Shown: piece by piece, positions 8,116 to 18,155 of the stretch | How positions within the stretch are numbered: position 1 is the first letter of the stretch | How the letters are laid out: the number at the start of each line of letters is the position of its first letter | DNA from: Shewanella gelidimarina | GTDB taxonomy: Bacteria; Pseudomonadota; Gammaproteobacteria; Enterobacterales; Shewanellaceae | NCBI RefSeq assembly: GCF_023283945.1 | Contig: NZ_JAKIKW010000017.1 | Span: 57,841 to 121,840, forward strand | Length of the DNA stretch: 64,000 nt | Reading direction: 5' to 3' | The notes under the pieces: model-generated | What the model was told of the DNA's origin: nothing | Database searches by the model: none | The model's input: the letters and a program-made list of their open reading frames with translations, nothing else | Position numbers and translations under genes: made by a program

Positions 8116-10289
8116 CTTTATTAGAACAAGTTGATAAAGGAACGCTTTGGCGCTCGCATGGTGGTATCCACCCCCCAGAGTTAAAAACGCTATCAAATAA
8201 GACCGCTATTGCCGATTTCCCCTTAGCAAAGCAATTTGTCATTCCTATTCCACAAGTGGGCGATAGCGCGTTGCTTAGTATCAACGCCGGTGAGCGGGTA
8301 TTAAAAGGCCAAGCACTGACAACAGGCACCAGTTTCTCTCATTGCCCTGTGCACGCACCGACGTCAGGCACTATCACAGCCATTAAACAGATGCCCAGCA
8401 ACCACGCATCTGGCTTACCTGTTTTAAGCTGTGTGCTCGCCGCTGACGGACAAGATGAAGCTATCGAAGCCATTACCAGTGACGTTTCAGCGTTGGATAA
8501 TCAACAGATCTTAAAAAAGATCCAAGATGCCGGTATCGCCGGTCTCGGTGGAGCTGCTTTTCCGACCCACATAAAACTACGGCCAGCGAGCGACATTGAG
8601 CTCGTGATCATCAACGGCATTGAGTGTGAACCTTACATCACGTCCGATGATAGATTAATGCAAGAGCATAGCGATCAGATCCTGTCCGGCATCGCCATTA
8701 TTGAACGTTTATTGACGCCTAAACGGATCATTATCGCCATTGAAGATAATAAACCCGAAGCCAGTGAAGCGATGCAGCATTCACTCAATCGAAGCGAACT
8801 GTCCAGCGACCAAGTTAGGATCACAAAGGTTCCCACAAAATATCCATCCGGCGGTGAAAAGCAGCTAATCCAAATTTTAACAGGTCAAGAAGTACCTTCA
8901 GGCGCAATACCTGCCCAGCTTGGTATGCTGGTACAAAATGTCGGTACCGCATACGCAATACAAGATGCTGTCATTAATGGAAAACCACTCACATCAAGAG
9001 TCGTCACCGTGACTGGACTTAATAGCAAAAATCCTGGCAACTACTGGATGCCTATAGGCACGCCGATTGAGCATATTCTTCACACTAACGGTTTTAAAGG
9101 CGATCTAAACCAAGATAAAGTCATTATTGGCGGGCCAATGATGGGCCACTTATTACCTGATGTCGCAGCGCCGGTGCTTAAAGGGACCAACTGTGTATTA
9201 TTGCCAAGCAATGAAGAGATCGCAGAAGAACAGCAAGAAATGCCTTGTATTCGTTGTGGAGAATGCGCCGTAGTATGCCCTGCGCTGCTATTACCGCAGC
9301 AGCTTTTTTGGCATGCCCAAGCAGAAGAATATGACAAAGCTGCTAGCTTTAATCTTCGTGATTGTATTGAGTGCGGTTGCTGCAGTTATGTTTGTCCAAG
9401 TGACATTCCATTAGTTGAATATTATCGCGTTGCTAAATCTGCACTGCGTACACAGTCTGAAGAGAAAAAACAGGCGGATTTAGCCAAACAACGTTTTGAT
9501 GCGAGACAGCAACGACTGGAAGATGAAAAACTCGCTCGAGAAACTAAAGCAAAAGAAGCTGCCGAACGTCGTAAAAATAACATGGGGAGCACCGACAACA
9601 ATGCGGTTGCAGAAGCCATGGCACGCATTAAGGCGAAGAAAGCCGCCGAGTCTAATGCTGGAGACACCACTGCAACGGAACCAGTTCAAGATAAAAAGGC
9701 GCAAATAGCCGCCGCGGTTGCTCGTGCAAAGGCAAAGAAAGCCGCTCCTGCGGCAACGAATAAACAGCCAGCAGACTCCGGCGATGTTGAAGTCGATGAG
9801 AACAATGATAAAAAGGCCAAAATAAAGGCTGCAATTGCCAGAGCAAAAGCCAAAAAGGCACAACAAAACACCACGGTGGTAAAGGATCTCGACGTTACAG
9901 AAGAAACTCATGCTGTAGATGAAAAGAAAGCGAAAGTGGCCGCCGCTATCGCTCGCGCCAAGGCAAAGAAGCTACAACAACTTGATTCAGAGCCACTTCA
10001 GAGCAACGCGATTGTGGCTGAGTTGGCCACTAAAACAGATTTACAGCTCTCACCTGAAGAGATCAAAAAAGCCCGTATTGCTGCAGCTGTCGCCAAGGCG
10101 AAAGCTAAAAAGCAATCTGCTGTTACTGATGCACCAGCCCCGACAGAAAGTAACGTGCTAGATAACGATTTAGGGACTCCGGCAGAATTAACACTGTCCC
10201 CTGAAGAGATCAAAAAAGCCCGTATTGCTGCAGCTGTCGCCAAGGCGAAAGCAAAAAAAGCGCAAGCCAAATTGGAAGAGAAGGAATAA
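8109..10289 (+). CDS. rsxC: Rsx/Rnf complex subunit C, with long lysine/alanine repeat tail
   Basis: This peripheral flavin/Fe-S subunit accepts electrons from NADH in Rnf complexes. The start is GTG 8109: AGAGG lies 7 bases upstream and the GGIHPPE motif then falls at the expected N-terminal place. The result is 726 residues against 740 in E. coli. It shows [12 protein letters not shown], the nucleotide-loop region [10 protein letters not shown], and two 4Fe-4S motifs, [12 protein letters not shown] and [12 protein letters not shown]. From about residue 450 the tail is charged and holds at least six copies of a KKAxIAAAxAxAKAKK unit. The last two units share 53 identical bases. Confidence 0.95.
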   Translation: MLTLLEQVDKGTLWRSHGGIHPPELKTLSNKTAIADFPLAKQFVIPIPQVGDSALLSINAGERVLKGQALTTGTSFSHCPVHAPTSGTITAIKQMPSNHASGLPVLSCVLAADGQDEAIEAITSDVSALDNQQILKKIQDAGIAGLGGAAFPTHIKLRPASDIELVIINGIECEPYITSDDRLMQEHSDQILSGIAIIERLLTPKRIIIAIEDNKPEASEAMQHSLNRSELSSDQVRITKVPTKYPSGGEKQLIQILTGQEVPSGAIPAQLGMLVQNVGTAYAIQDAVINGKPLTSRVVTVTGLNSKNPGNYWMPIGTPIEHILHTNGFKGDLNQDKVIIGGPMMGHLLPDVAAPVLKGTNCVLLPSNEEIAEEQQEMPCIRCGECAVVCPALLLPQQLFWHAQAEEYDKAASFNLRDCIECGCCSYVCPSDIPLVEYYRVAKSALRTQSEEKKQADLAKQRFDARQQRLEDEKLARETKAKEAAERRKNNMGSTDNNAVAEAMARIKAKKAAESNAGDTTATEPVQDKKAQIAAAVARAKAKKAAPAATNKQPADSGDVEVDENNDKKAKIKAAIARAKAKKAQQNTTVVKDLDVTEETHAVDEKKAKVAAAIARAKAKKLQQLDSEPLQSNAIVAELATKTDLQLSPEEIKKARIAAAVAKAKAKKQSAVTDAPAPTESNVLDNDLGTPAELTLSPEEIKKARIAAAVAKAKAKKAQAKLEEKE
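10053..10252 (+). repeat. 53-bp direct repeat in the rsxC tail
   Basis: Bases 10053-10105 and 10200-10252 are identical over 53 bases and lie 147 bases (49 codons) apart. They encode two copies of the alanine/lysine unit. Identity at third codon positions indicates a recent in-frame duplication or gene conversion rather than protein-level selection only. Confidence 0.9.
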
Positions 10290-10292
10290 TTC

Positions 10293-11345
10293 ATGGCATT
10301 TAAGTTAGCTTCATCGCCACACTTAAAAGTGCAGCTGCAAACCCAAAGTGTGATGCGAAGAGTCATTTTGTGTGCACTCCCCGGTATCGCTACCCAGTTT
10401 TACTTTTTTGGTTGGGGTGTTTTGATCCAAGTATTGCTGGCGATTGCCGTTGCTTTGCTCAGTGAATCTGCCGTACTCAAGCTAAGAAAGCGTCCTGTTC
10501 GACCGACCATAAGCGACAATAGCGCAGTCCTAACGGCGTTATTAATTGGCGTATCAATACCCTCAATAGCACCTTGGTGGGTCGTGGTGATAGGTACTGT
10601 CTTTGCCATTGTCATCGTCAAACACCTATACGGTGGCTTAGGGCAAAATATATTTAATCCCGCGATGGCAGCCTATGTCATGTTACTGATCTCCTTTCCA
10701 GTACAAATGACCAGTTGGGCAGTGCCGTTATCATTAGCGCCAACGCCAATGGATTTAGGGCTAACACTCAAAGCCATTTTTGGAACCATGACGGCAGAGC
10801 AACTCAATATATACAAACTGGGCTTTGACGGCATAGCAATGGCAACGCCTCTCGATACAGTAAAGACTGACTTATCACTTGGATTAACCATTACAGAGAG
10901 CCTAACGAAAGCCATTTTCTCTGACGGTTACGGCGTTGGTTGGTTTTGGATAAATATTGCCTACTTGCTTGGCGGCCTAGCCATGCTTAAATTAAAAGTT
11001 ATCCGATGGCAGATAAGTGTCGGCATTATTGCCTCTCTTTTTGTATGCAGTAGCTTTGGTTATTTATTAAGCCCAGACACACACATTGGTCCATTGTTCC
11101 AGCTGTTTTCAGGCGCAACGATGCTGGCCGTATTTTTTATCGCCACCGATCCGGTCACCGCTGCGACCAGCGTACGAGGGAGGTTGCTATTTGGTGCCTT
11201 AATCGGTGTATTAGTTTATGTTATCCGTACTTATGGGGGCTATCCAGACGCATTTGCCTTCGCGGTTTTGCTGGCGAATCTATGTGCACCTTTCATCGAT
11301 TATTATGTAAAACCACGTAGCTACGGCCACCGCTCTGGAAACTAA
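10293..11345 (+). CDS. rsxD: Rsx/Rnf complex subunit D
   Basis: This 350-residue polytopic membrane subunit starts 3 bases after rsxC. The FSGATM motif (about residue 270) contains the threonine that covalently carries FMN in RnfD/NqrB proteins. The segment FIATDPVTA that follows is a family signature. It forms the membrane core with RsxA and RsxE. Confidence 0.95.
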   Translation: MAFKLASSPHLKVQLQTQSVMRRVILCALPGIATQFYFFGWGVLIQVLLAIAVALLSESAVLKLRKRPVRPTISDNSAVLTALLIGVSIPSIAPWWVVVIGTVFAIVIVKHLYGGLGQNIFNPAMAAYVMLLISFPVQMTSWAVPLSLAPTPMDLGLTLKAIFGTMTAEQLNIYKLGFDGIAMATPLDTVKTDLSLGLTITESLTKAIFSDGYGVGWFWINIAYLLGGLAMLKLKVIRWQISVGIIASLFVCSSFGYLLSPDTHIGPLFQLFSGATMLAVFFIATDPVTAATSVRGRLLFGALIGVLVYVIRTYGGYPDAFAFAVLLANLCAPFIDYYVKPRSYGHRSGN

Positions 11346-11406
11346 TCGCCGGTAAATGGCGAGTAAAACAGCGGAACTCAAGTCAAGTATGTGCCATCGA
11401 TACTGT

Positions 11407-11458
11407 GTTTAGAGGCTATATTTTGAAAATCAGTTTAGAGACAATATTTTGAAAAATT
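11407..11458 (+). repeat. 26-bp imperfect tandem duplication before rsxG
   Basis: GTTTAGAGGCTATATTTTGA at 11407 and GTTTAGAGACAATATTTTGA at 11433 begin two adjacent 26-bp copies. Each contains an AGAG ribosome-binding-like core 7-8 bases before a TTG. The second TTG (11449) opens the rsxG frame; the first is a duplicate initiation region. Confidence 0.8.
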
Positions 11459-12087
11459 CAATGTTAAAAAATGGTTTGTTACTCGCACTATTTGCCCTGC
11501 TTTGCACCGGACTAGTCGCAGTAGTCAACCAGCTTACATTTGCAAAAATAAAGCAACAGGAACAGATTGAGCTGGCAAGAGTGTTACATCAGATAATTCC
11601 TGATGAATTACATGATAACGAGCTCACAGAACATTGCATAACCATTACATCTGTTGATTTCCTAGGAACTGACAAGCCCCTTCCAGCTTATATTGCTACA
11701 AAAGAAGGTGTCGGTATTGCCATCGCAATTGAAACTATTGCACCCGATGGTTACAACGGTGACATTAGAATTATCATCGGCTTAGATAAGTCGGGCACCG
11801 TGTTAGGCGTGCGTACACTTTCACATCAAGAAACCCCTGGCTTAGGTGACAAAATCGAGCGAAGAAAATCAGATTGGGTATCTTCGTTTACAGGGTTATC
11901 GGTATTGTCAGACAAAGATAAACGCTGGCATGTAAAAAAAGATGGCGGAGAGATAGACCAATTTACTGGTGCTACAATTACACCCCGAGCATTCGTAAAA
12001 GCGGTTAAAAAAGCCACGCTATATTTTAATGCACATAAAGACGAACTATTAGATGCACCCGCTAACTGTGAGGTAGGCAATGAGTGA
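11449..12087 (+). CDS. rsxG: Rsx/Rnf complex subunit G
   Basis: This 212-residue subunit has one N-terminal membrane helix and a periplasmic domain. FTGATITP near residue 175 is the FMN-attachment motif, with covalent FMN on the threonine. The segments [21 protein letters not shown] and WHVKKDGG match E. coli RsxG. The start TTG 11449 has AGAGA 7 bases upstream; ATG 11461 (4 residues shorter) is equally possible. The 103-base gap from rsxD is the only one in the operon and contains a tandem duplication. It overlaps rsxE by 8 bases. Confidence 0.93.
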   Translation: MKNSMLKNGLLLALFALLCTGLVAVVNQLTFAKIKQQEQIELARVLHQIIPDELHDNELTEHCITITSVDFLGTDKPLPAYIATKEGVGIAIAIETIAPDGYNGDIRIIIGLDKSGTVLGVRTLSHQETPGLGDKIERRKSDWVSSFTGLSVLSDKDKRWHVKKDGGEIDQFTGATITPRAFVKAVKKATLYFNAHKDELLDAPANCEVGNE

Positions 12088-12775
12088 TTATAAAGAGTTA
12101 GCCTGGCAAGGACTTTGGAAGAACAACCCAGGGCTAGTTCAATTACTGGGCTTATGTCCGTTGCTTGCCGTTACAGCCACTTTAACCAATGCGTTAGGGC
12201 TTGGTTTGGCGACATTACTGGTGTTGATTGGTTCGAACATTTTAGTCTCTTTAGTGAGAGATTTTGTCCCAAAAGAGATCCGCATACCGGTATTTGTAAT
12301 GATCATTGCCGCATTGGTCACCAGCGTTCAGCTATTCATTAATGCTTATGCCTATGGTCTTTACCTGTCGCTAGGGATCTTTTTACCACTGATTGTGACC
12401 AACTGCGTCATCATTGGCCGAGCTGAAGCATTTGCCTCGCGAAACAACGTGGCAAAATCAGCCTTCGACGGATTAATGATGGGGTTAGGTTTTACCCTCG
12501 TACTGTGCGTACTGGGTGCTAGCCGTGAAATATTAGGTCAAGGTACGCTCTTTTACGGTGCAGACCAGTTATTAGGTGAATGGGCAAAAGGATTAACGAT
12601 CCAACTCTGGCAAGTCGATACCACTTTTTTATTAGCCATGCTTCCTCCCGGTGCTTTTATCGGAATTGGACTGCTGATTGCGCTTAAAAATGTAATTGAT
12701 AGTTACTTAGAGGCTAGACAGCCTAAGCTAGAGGAAACAGCGCCAACGCGCGTTAGGATCACGAAAGTTAACTAA
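12080..12775 (+). CDS. rsxE: Rsx/Rnf complex subunit E
   Basis: This 231-residue membrane subunit is homologous to Rsx[19 protein letters not shown] near the N-terminus and [15 protein letters not shown] in the middle are conserved, including the cysteines that face those of RsxA. It overlaps rsxG by 8 bases and ends the operon. nth follows after 64 bases, an arrangement also seen in E. coli. Confidence 0.95.
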   Translation: MSDYKELAWQGLWKNNPGLVQLLGLCPLLAVTATLTNALGLGLATLLVLIGSNILVSLVRDFVPKEIRIPVFVMIIAALVTSVQLFINAYAYGLYLSLGIFLPLIVTNCVIIGRAEAFASRNNVAKSAFDGLMMGLGFTLVLCVLGASREILGQGTLFYGADQLLGEWAKGLTIQLWQVDTTFLLAMLPPGAFIGIGLLIALKNVIDSYLEARQPKLEETAPTRVRITKVN

Positions 12776-12839
12776 TACAGGTTCATTTAATCTTAAAATA
12801 TCATCTTAAAATAATAATAACATCGATGGATACTGGCAT

Positions 12840-13481
12840 ATGAACACAGAAAAACGCCGCATTATTTTAGAGCGACTTAGAGACAACAATCCTCATCCTG
12901 AAACTGAGCTGAATTTTTCAAGTCCATTTGAGCTGTTAGTTGCAGTGACACTTTCAGCTCAAGCAACCGATGTTAGCGTTAACAAAGCAACAAAAAAATT
13001 ATTTCCCGTGGCTAATACAGCGCATAGTATTGCCGCCCTCGGGGTTGACGGACTCAAGCAGTATATTAAGACAATAGGCTTATACAACAACAAAGCGATT
13101 AATGTCGTTAGAGCCTGTGAGATCTTAGTCGACCAATATGATGGTGTTGTACCCGAAAATAGAGAAGCATTAGAGGCGCTACCTGGCGTTGGTAGAAAAA
13201 CAGCTAACGTAGTACTTAATACCGCATTCGGCTGGCCTACCATCGCGGTAGACACTCACATTGATAGAGTTTCAAATCGTACTAAGTTTGCGATGGGTAA
13301 GAATGTCGTTGAAGTCGAGAAAAAACTGTTAAAAGTGGTTCCAGCTGAATTTAAAGTTGATGTACATCACTGGTTAATTTTACACGGGCGCTACACCTGC
13401 ATTGCCAGAAAGCCTCGCTGTGGCAGCTGTATAATTGAAGACTTGTGTGAATTTAAAGACAAAATTTACCCTGAAGATTAA
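12840..13481 (+). CDS. nth: Endonuclease III
   Basis: This DNA glycosylase/AP lyase removes oxidised pyrimidines in base excision repair. It has 213 residues (211 in E. coli). The helix-hairpin-helix LPGVGRKTANVV carries the catalytic lysine, and the catalytic aspartate is in VDTHIDRV. The C-terminal 4Fe-4S cluster ligands are spaced C-x6-C-x2-C-x5-C (CIARKPRC, GSC, EDLC). It follows the rsx operon and ends at a terminator shared with the convergent small gene. Confidence 0.97.
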   Translation: MNTEKRRIILERLRDNNPHPETELNFSSPFELLVAVTLSAQATDVSVNKATKKLFPVANTAHSIAALGVDGLKQYIKTIGLYNNKAINVVRACEILVDQYDGVVPENREALEALPGVGRKTANVVLNTAFGWPTIAVDTHIDRVSNRTKFAMGKNVVEVEKKLLKVVPAEFKVDVHHWLILHGRYTCIARKPRCGSCIIEDLCEFKDKIYPED

Positions 13482-13516
13482 TAGCGCCTTCACGGTTTAT
13501 GATAAATATTACCCAT

Positions 13517-13543
13517 AAAAAAGCCGCTTTCGCGGCTTTTTTT
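13517..13543. terminator. Bidirectional terminator between nth and the cydH-like gene
   Basis: The stem AAGCCGC/GCGGCTT has a TTTC loop and runs of A on the left and T on the right. It suits termination of nth on the plus strand and of the 27-codon gene on the minus strand, whose stop codon touches it. Confidence 0.88.
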
Positions 13544-13625
13544 AAAACATATTGATAAAGAAAATAGACAGTCCAACCGCAATAATAACGCTAAGCCCTA
13601 GCGACATTTTTAGTTCAGTTTGCAT
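13542..13625 (-). CDS. 27-residue membrane peptide, CydH/YnhF-like
   Basis: The reading frame begins MQTELKMSLGLS and continues as one hydrophobic helix to the C-terminus. A GAGGAG ribosome-binding site lies 6-7 bases before ATG 13625, and the frame ends at a terminator; both are strong signs of a real gene. The beginning resembles E. coli YnhF (MSTDLKFSL...), now CydH/CydY, a small accessory subunit of cytochrome bd-I oxidase. The resemblance covers few residues, so the family call is tentative, but a translated single-pass peptide is well supported. No cyd gene is in the window. Confidence 0.7.
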   Translation of the reverse strand: MQTELKMSLGLSVIIAVGLSIFFINMF

Positions 13626-13811
13626 CGGTAACTCCTCGAATAAGTTAATTAATACTATAAGATAAATGAGACTTTATCAGGCTAATTTAAACGTTTTGTG
13701 ATCTGCACACGGTCTAATGTAGTCAAAACTCTATCCTAATAACAAACAGTATCCATCGGCTATATTTTCGATATAATTCAATGAGAAAAAACAACAAATA
13801 AAGAGGACGAA

Positions 13812-14222
13812 ATGGCACAGTTACTACATACCATGTTACGCGTAGGTAATTTAGAGCGCAGTATTGAATTTTACACCCAAGTTATGGGTATGAAATTATT
13901 ACGTAAAAGCGAAAATAGTGAATACAAATATACCCTAGCATTTGTTGGCTACGATGAAGAATCTACAGGCAGTGCGGTGATTGAACTTACCTACAACTGG
14001 GGCACTGAAGAATATGACATGGGTAACGCTTTTGGTCATATAGCCATAGGTGAAGAAGATATTTATGCCCGTTGTGAAGCAATAGCGAACGCTGGCGCTA
14101 AAGTTATACGTCCAGCGGGTCCCGTTGCTGGCGGCAGTACTGTCATTGCCTTTGTAGAAGACCCTGATGGTTATAAGATCGAGCTAATCCAAATGAGCTC
14201 ATCTCAGCAAGGCTTGGGATAA
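13812..14222 (+). CDS. gloA: Lactoylglutathione lyase (glyoxalase I)
   Basis: GloA converts the methylglyoxal-glutathione hemithioacetal to S-lactoylglutathione. It has 136 residues. The four metal ligands of the Ni-type enzyme are His6, Glu58, His76 and Glu124, in [21 protein letters not shown] and YKIELIQ. A ribosome-binding site AGAGGA lies 7 bases before the ATG. It is a single gene with its own terminator. Confidence 0.95.
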   Translation: MAQLLHTMLRVGNLERSIEFYTQVMGMKLLRKSENSEYKYTLAFVGYDEESTGSAVIELTYNWGTEEYDMGNAFGHIAIGEEDIYARCEAIANAGAKVIRPAGPVAGGSTVIAFVEDPDGYKIELIQMSSSQQGLG

Positions 14223-14242
14223 CGTTTAGACAAAATAAACAC

Positions 14243-14271
14243 AAAAAAAAGCGCCTTTCGGCGCTTTTTTT
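14243..14271. terminator. Bidirectional terminator between gloA and the TonB receptor gene
   Basis: The stem AGCGCC/GGCGCT has a TTTC loop, eight A on the left and seven T on the right. The genes on either side converge on it. Confidence 0.88.
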
Positions 14272-14335
14272 ATTAGCTTTAAACTCTATTCTCTAGAACT
14301 GTTTGTTAGCACTAGTTTTTAAATCAGTTTTAAGC

Positions 14336-16849
14336 TTAAAACTTAACAGTTACACCCGCAAAGTACTGACGACCAATGGTGTCATAAACTTCTGGAACTG
14401 TTCCACCGTCACTGCCGTTAGAGACGTTTGATGGTTCTTCGTCAGTTAGGTTTTTAACACCAGCACTTACCATCCAAGTATCATTGATGAAGTAGCTAGC
14501 TGAAACATTATGATAAAGAATAGAATCAACCTTAGTGCCTTCGCCTAAGTCATCCATCTCACCGATATAACGGTTGAAGTACATAACATTCCAATCATCT
14601 TGACCGGCTTTAATACTGAAGTTGTTACGTACTTGAGCATATGCACCGAAGTTACCATCGATAGTATTAGTGTAATCTACGCCATCTTGCTCAAAGTTAA
14701 GCAAATAAGTGGTGTCATTACTCACTGTCCAATCAAGATTTAACACTTCAAAATTATACGCTAGGTTAAAATCGATACCGCTTGTATCTTGGTAACCGAC
14801 GTTAGTTAACGAGTTAGTTAGATTATCTAAATCACCGTTTGGACCGATGTTAAAGGCATCACACGCCACTTGGTCACCCGCAAAACAGTTATTTAGACCA
14901 TTTTGAGTATCCATACGTGCAATTGCGTTTTTCACTTTAAAGCGCCAGTAATCGACAGTCAATGACATGCCATCTACATAGCTAGGTGAATATACTAAAC
15001 CTGCAGTGTATGACTCAGATTCTTCAGGTTGAAGATCTTCATCTGAAGTACGGTTAACTAAAATCTGTGGATCTTGCTCATTTCCCCAAGGATCGTCTAG
15101 GTAGTCAAATGAACCTGAGTTACCACCGAATAGCTCGCTGACACTTGGTGCACGGAAACCTGTCGCCGCAACGGTACGGATCATTAAGTCATCAGTCGCT
15201 GCGTATGTTAGACCAATTTTCCAAGTCGATGCGTTACCGAATGTAGAGTAATCGTCGAAACGAAGCGCGAATTCACCGGTTAGCTTATCAGTAAACGGCA
15301 CGCTGACTTCTTGGAAAACAGAAATTACGTTGTAGTTACCATCAGTAGGATCTTGTTGAGCAGCAGTACTTTCGCCTGCAACAACAATTGGGTCAGGATT
15401 GTAGAAACCACTCTCATAACGGTATTCTGCACCGATAGCGTAAGCTACAGCACCTGCATCAAGATCAAAAAGCTCACCCGTTAGACCAGCAGAGAATACA
15501 TGTTGCTCATTACCACCATCAGACTGTTCATCATAAGAAACACTATCAAGTAATGCTTGGTCCGTCATTGGCTGGCCACTAAACCATGCATCTTGATCGG
15601 CATAGATTGCATCTGTCATGATAGATGCATTGATCGAGTTTTCTACTGCGGTTTCAGCTTTGTTTTTACCGTAAGTATAGGAAACATCCCAATCCATACC
15701 GGTATTGACATCAATTGAACCAGCAAGAGCAGCTGAGACACGTAATGTATCAGTGTCCTGAGTATAAACACGAGGACCAACGTCATTCATACGTTTTCTG
15801 TAGTTAACTTGGCCTTTGTCGTTTGGCTTGATGCCTGCATCGGTCATGTCTTGGTCAATTTCAACACACTTAGTAGGATCGTCACCTGCCTCACAAACAT
15901 CTAGGTCGAGGTTAGCTGGCTGAGGTGCCAACTGCTGGTTTGACTTACGCTTGGTGTAAAGAATATCACCGGTCAACACTAGGTCATTGCCAAGCTCTTG
16001 AGTCATGTTAGCGAACAAGCTGTAACGCTTACTTGGCGTTTGGTAAAAACTATCTTGTGTATAGTCGTAACTTTCTTCACGATCTACCCAATTGCCATTC
16101 TCATCTTTAACCTGACCGCCTAAAGAGCCATTAGGTATGAATGAGCTAGCACCTGGATCTGTCCAATCACGATCTGACTGAACAACACCACGACGCTCAG
16201 AGTAAGCAGCACCGAATGTGTAGTTACCTGTATCGGTATTAAAGCCGTAAAGTGCACTGATTTCGCCGTTTTCACCGTCGCTCTTATCAGTCATGCCACC
16301 AGTAACATCTATCTGGAAGCCATCAAAATCTTTTTTAGTGATGATGTTAACAACACCTGCAATAGCGTCAGAGCCATAGACTGCAGATGCACCATCTTTA
16401 AGTATTTCTACACGTGCAATCATTGCAACAGGGATAGAGTTAAGATCCACAGCGCTATCAGCACCTGAACCTGAGTTAACCATACGGCGACCGTTAAGTA
16501 ATACTAACGTACGCTGTGAGCCCATACCACGAAGGTCAACTTGAGCAACACCGTCTGAACCGTTGTTAGTACTTGACCCCATAGCAGCACCAGCCATAGA
16601 AGTTTGTGCTTGTAGCATTTGGTCGACTGAAGTAAAGCCTTCAGCTTTAATTGTTGCTGCGTCAATAACAGTCACTGGAGAGGCTGTTTCCATATCCTGT
16701 CGTTGAATACGGGAGCCGGTTACAGCGATACGCTCTACTTTAGCTTCCTCTTCAGCGTAGGCTGCTGTAGAAACTGTAATTGCTGATGTAGATACAGATG
16801 CGATCAATCCGAACTTTATTGCAGAGGCCAATTTCGATGGTCTGTTCAT
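14336..16849 (-). CDS. TonB-dependent outer-membrane receptor
   Basis: This 837-residue protein has a signal peptide (cut near AYA-EEE, residue 32), then a plug domain starting at about residue 40 (RIAVTGSRIQR, TVIDAATIK, VDLRGMG, RTLVLLNGRR, VEILKDGASAVYGSDAIAGVVN). A beta-barrel follows and ends in VKF with the terminal Phe typical of BAM substrates. The plug form GSRIxR with VDLRGMGxxRTLVLLNGRR is that of the large group found in Shewanella and Xanthomonadales that imports peptides, sugars or other nutrients. The substrate cannot be read from sequence. It stands alone, with no TonB/ExbBD or periplasmic partner next to it, and no clear Fur site was seen upstream. Confidence 0.9.
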   Translation of the reverse strand: MNRPSKLASAIKFGLIASVSTSAITVSTAAYAEEEAKVERIAVTGSRIQRQDMETASPVTVIDAATIKAEGFTSVDQMLQAQTSMAGAAMGSSTNNGSDGVAQVDLRGMGSQRTLVLLNGRRMVNSGSGADSAVDLNSIPVAMIARVEILKDGASAVYGSDAIAGVVNIITKKDFDGFQIDVTGGMTDKSDGENGEISALYGFNTDTGNYTFGAAYSERRGVVQSDRDWTDPGASSFIPNGSLGGQVKDENGNWVDREESYDYTQDSFYQTPSKRYSLFANMTQELGNDLVLTGDILYTKRKSNQQLAPQPANLDLDVCEAGDDPTKCVEIDQDMTDAGIKPNDKGQVNYRKRMNDVGPRVYTQDTDTLRVSAALAGSIDVNTGMDWDVSYTYGKNKAETAVENSINASIMTDAIYADQDAWFSGQPMTDQALLDSVSYDEQSDGGNEQHVFSAGLTGELFDLDAGAVAYAIGAEYRYESGFYNPDPIVVAGESTAAQQDPTDGNYNVISVFQEVSVPFTDKLTGEFALRFDDYSTFGNASTWKIGLTYAATDDLMIRTVAATGFRAPSVSELFGGNSGSFDYLDDPWGNEQDPQILVNRTSDEDLQPEESESYTAGLVYSPSYVDGMSLTVDYWRFKVKNAIARMDTQNGLNNCFAGDQVACDAFNIGPNGDLDNLTNSLTNVGYQDTSGIDFNLAYNFEVLNLDWTVSNDTTYLLNFEQDGVDYTNTIDGNFGAYAQVRNNFSIKAGQDDWNVMYFNRYIGEMDDLGEGTKVDSILYHNVSASYFINDTWMVSAGVKNLTDEEPSNVSNGSDGGTVPEVYDTIGRQYFAGVTVKF

Positions 16850-18155
16850 TTATGTCGTACTCCCTAGCTTAATTATTTTTATATGCACGTCATTTGTTAT
16901 CAGTGACGTTGCTAGAGATACTGCAATTTCACGTTTATGCCGTCAATCCACCAAATCGTTAACCATTCACTTTACCTTGTTAAGTAATGTGATAAATAAA
17001 GTAACCAATAATCGAGCTTGTCGTTTTTCATGAAAGCAATGACACAGCAAGGCAGAGGAATAAGCCACAACGTACCAGTATACTGGTGTAAACACCTGCC
17101 GAGCTGGCAACTTTTTGTTAACCATCAAAATAAGTAAAGTGTGACACAGGTCGCGTTTACTCTTTTGATTTTTTAGTAAATAGACCACGTAGATGGTCAA
17201 TTATTAGAGTTGGCTCATGCTTTTTTATGCAGAAATAGACTAGCCAGCAAGAAACTGTTCAGAATTGAAACAGCACTTCACACTGAGCTTGTTACCATCG
17301 GCAACATAAGGGCAAACAATCACGCGCCAAACTACACATAGCAGCAACAGATGTTATAACTTTCGATGTTAGGAGTAACATTTAAGAATTAGAATAAATA
17401 CTCACAATCCATGGATAACTAAGCTGACGAAGTGCAGATTTTGACTCATTACATCACAGAGCATTCAATCACAGCGAAATAATCAACATGGGCTAGAATC
17501 ACCTTCAGTTCATCACTGATACTCAAACGACAGTGTAAAGATGACTGTCTACATTTTTTGAAGGGGGGAATTGTTGCTCTTGGATGCCATTAGAAAGTAC
17601 AGGATAGATTCGACGTGGACATGACGTGCACCAATGGTTTTGACTGTTCGACCTTCACTACTTTGCAGTTTTATTTTACTAAAGTTGCATTCGAACGCGC
17701 ACAAGTATCACTTAAACGTTTATCAACATGTATAAATCCCGCCATTAAAATATCCAACACCAATTAAGAATGAGGGACAGTCCACTGTTGTTGTCATTAA
17801 TGGGAAAGGAAATTTAGCGTTCGCTCAGTGCAGCACTGCTCGATAATGATGACCATCAAGGAAAGTTATGAGTCACATCAGATACAGAGCAACCCATTAC
17901 AATAGCGCTCTTTCAATTAGCCAATGAACATACACTAAATTTAAAACGTTGCGGCTTAGATAAAAAACGACATTTATACGCTCTTTCCGGCCATTAGTGT
18001 AGAGAATTTAGACGTCGTCGGGGAAATGATGGTGATAGGTTCAAAGGTCGTGATGGGTAAAAATGCGGCTGCAGGTGATAAGCACCCACAGTATATATTG
18101 TGGATTGAAGAGCAATAGTAACGCGATTGCTCAAACAATGAAGTAAATGGAATGC
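16850..18155. other. 1.3-kb gene-poor stretch
   Basis: There is no intact gene between the TonB receptor and ruvB. The left part must hold the receptor promoter. Around 17580-17790 a frame of about 60 codons is open without a start or ribosome-binding site, and at 17800-18117 a broken reading frame is visible (separate entry). The stretch looks like decaying coding DNA rather than a regulatory region. Confidence 0.55.
17800..18117 (+). pseudogene. Probable decayed gene, family not recognised
   Basis: One frame reads DTEQPITIALFQLANEHTL and on to KKRHLYAL at about 17977. After a +1 shift it continues FPAISVENLDVVGEMMVIG and on to the stop TAG at 18115-18117. Upstream the first frame is broken by TGA at about 17869. 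Both halves have amino-acid usage like real protein, and together they make a plausible C-terminal part of a small protein. I do not recognise the family. The frameshift is inferred from continuity only, and a sequencing error cannot be excluded. Confidence 0.4.

Noticed and set aside
9480..9911. 143-codon minus-strand frame inside rsxC
   Set aside because: It mirrors the lysine/alanine-rich tail of RsxC and has no ribosome-binding site or family-like motif.
10293..10366. Minus-strand frame 9998-10366 across the rsxC-rsxD junction
   Set aside because: It is the complement of the repeat tail; codon pattern is explained by rsxC and rsxD.
16850..17000. Fur box before the TonB receptor gene
   Set aside because: No convincing GATAAT-type inverted repeat; the receptor may not be for iron.
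16967..17200. 77-codon minus-strand frame upstream of the TonB receptor
   Set aside because: No ribosome-binding site, no motif, and it lies where the receptor promoter is expected.
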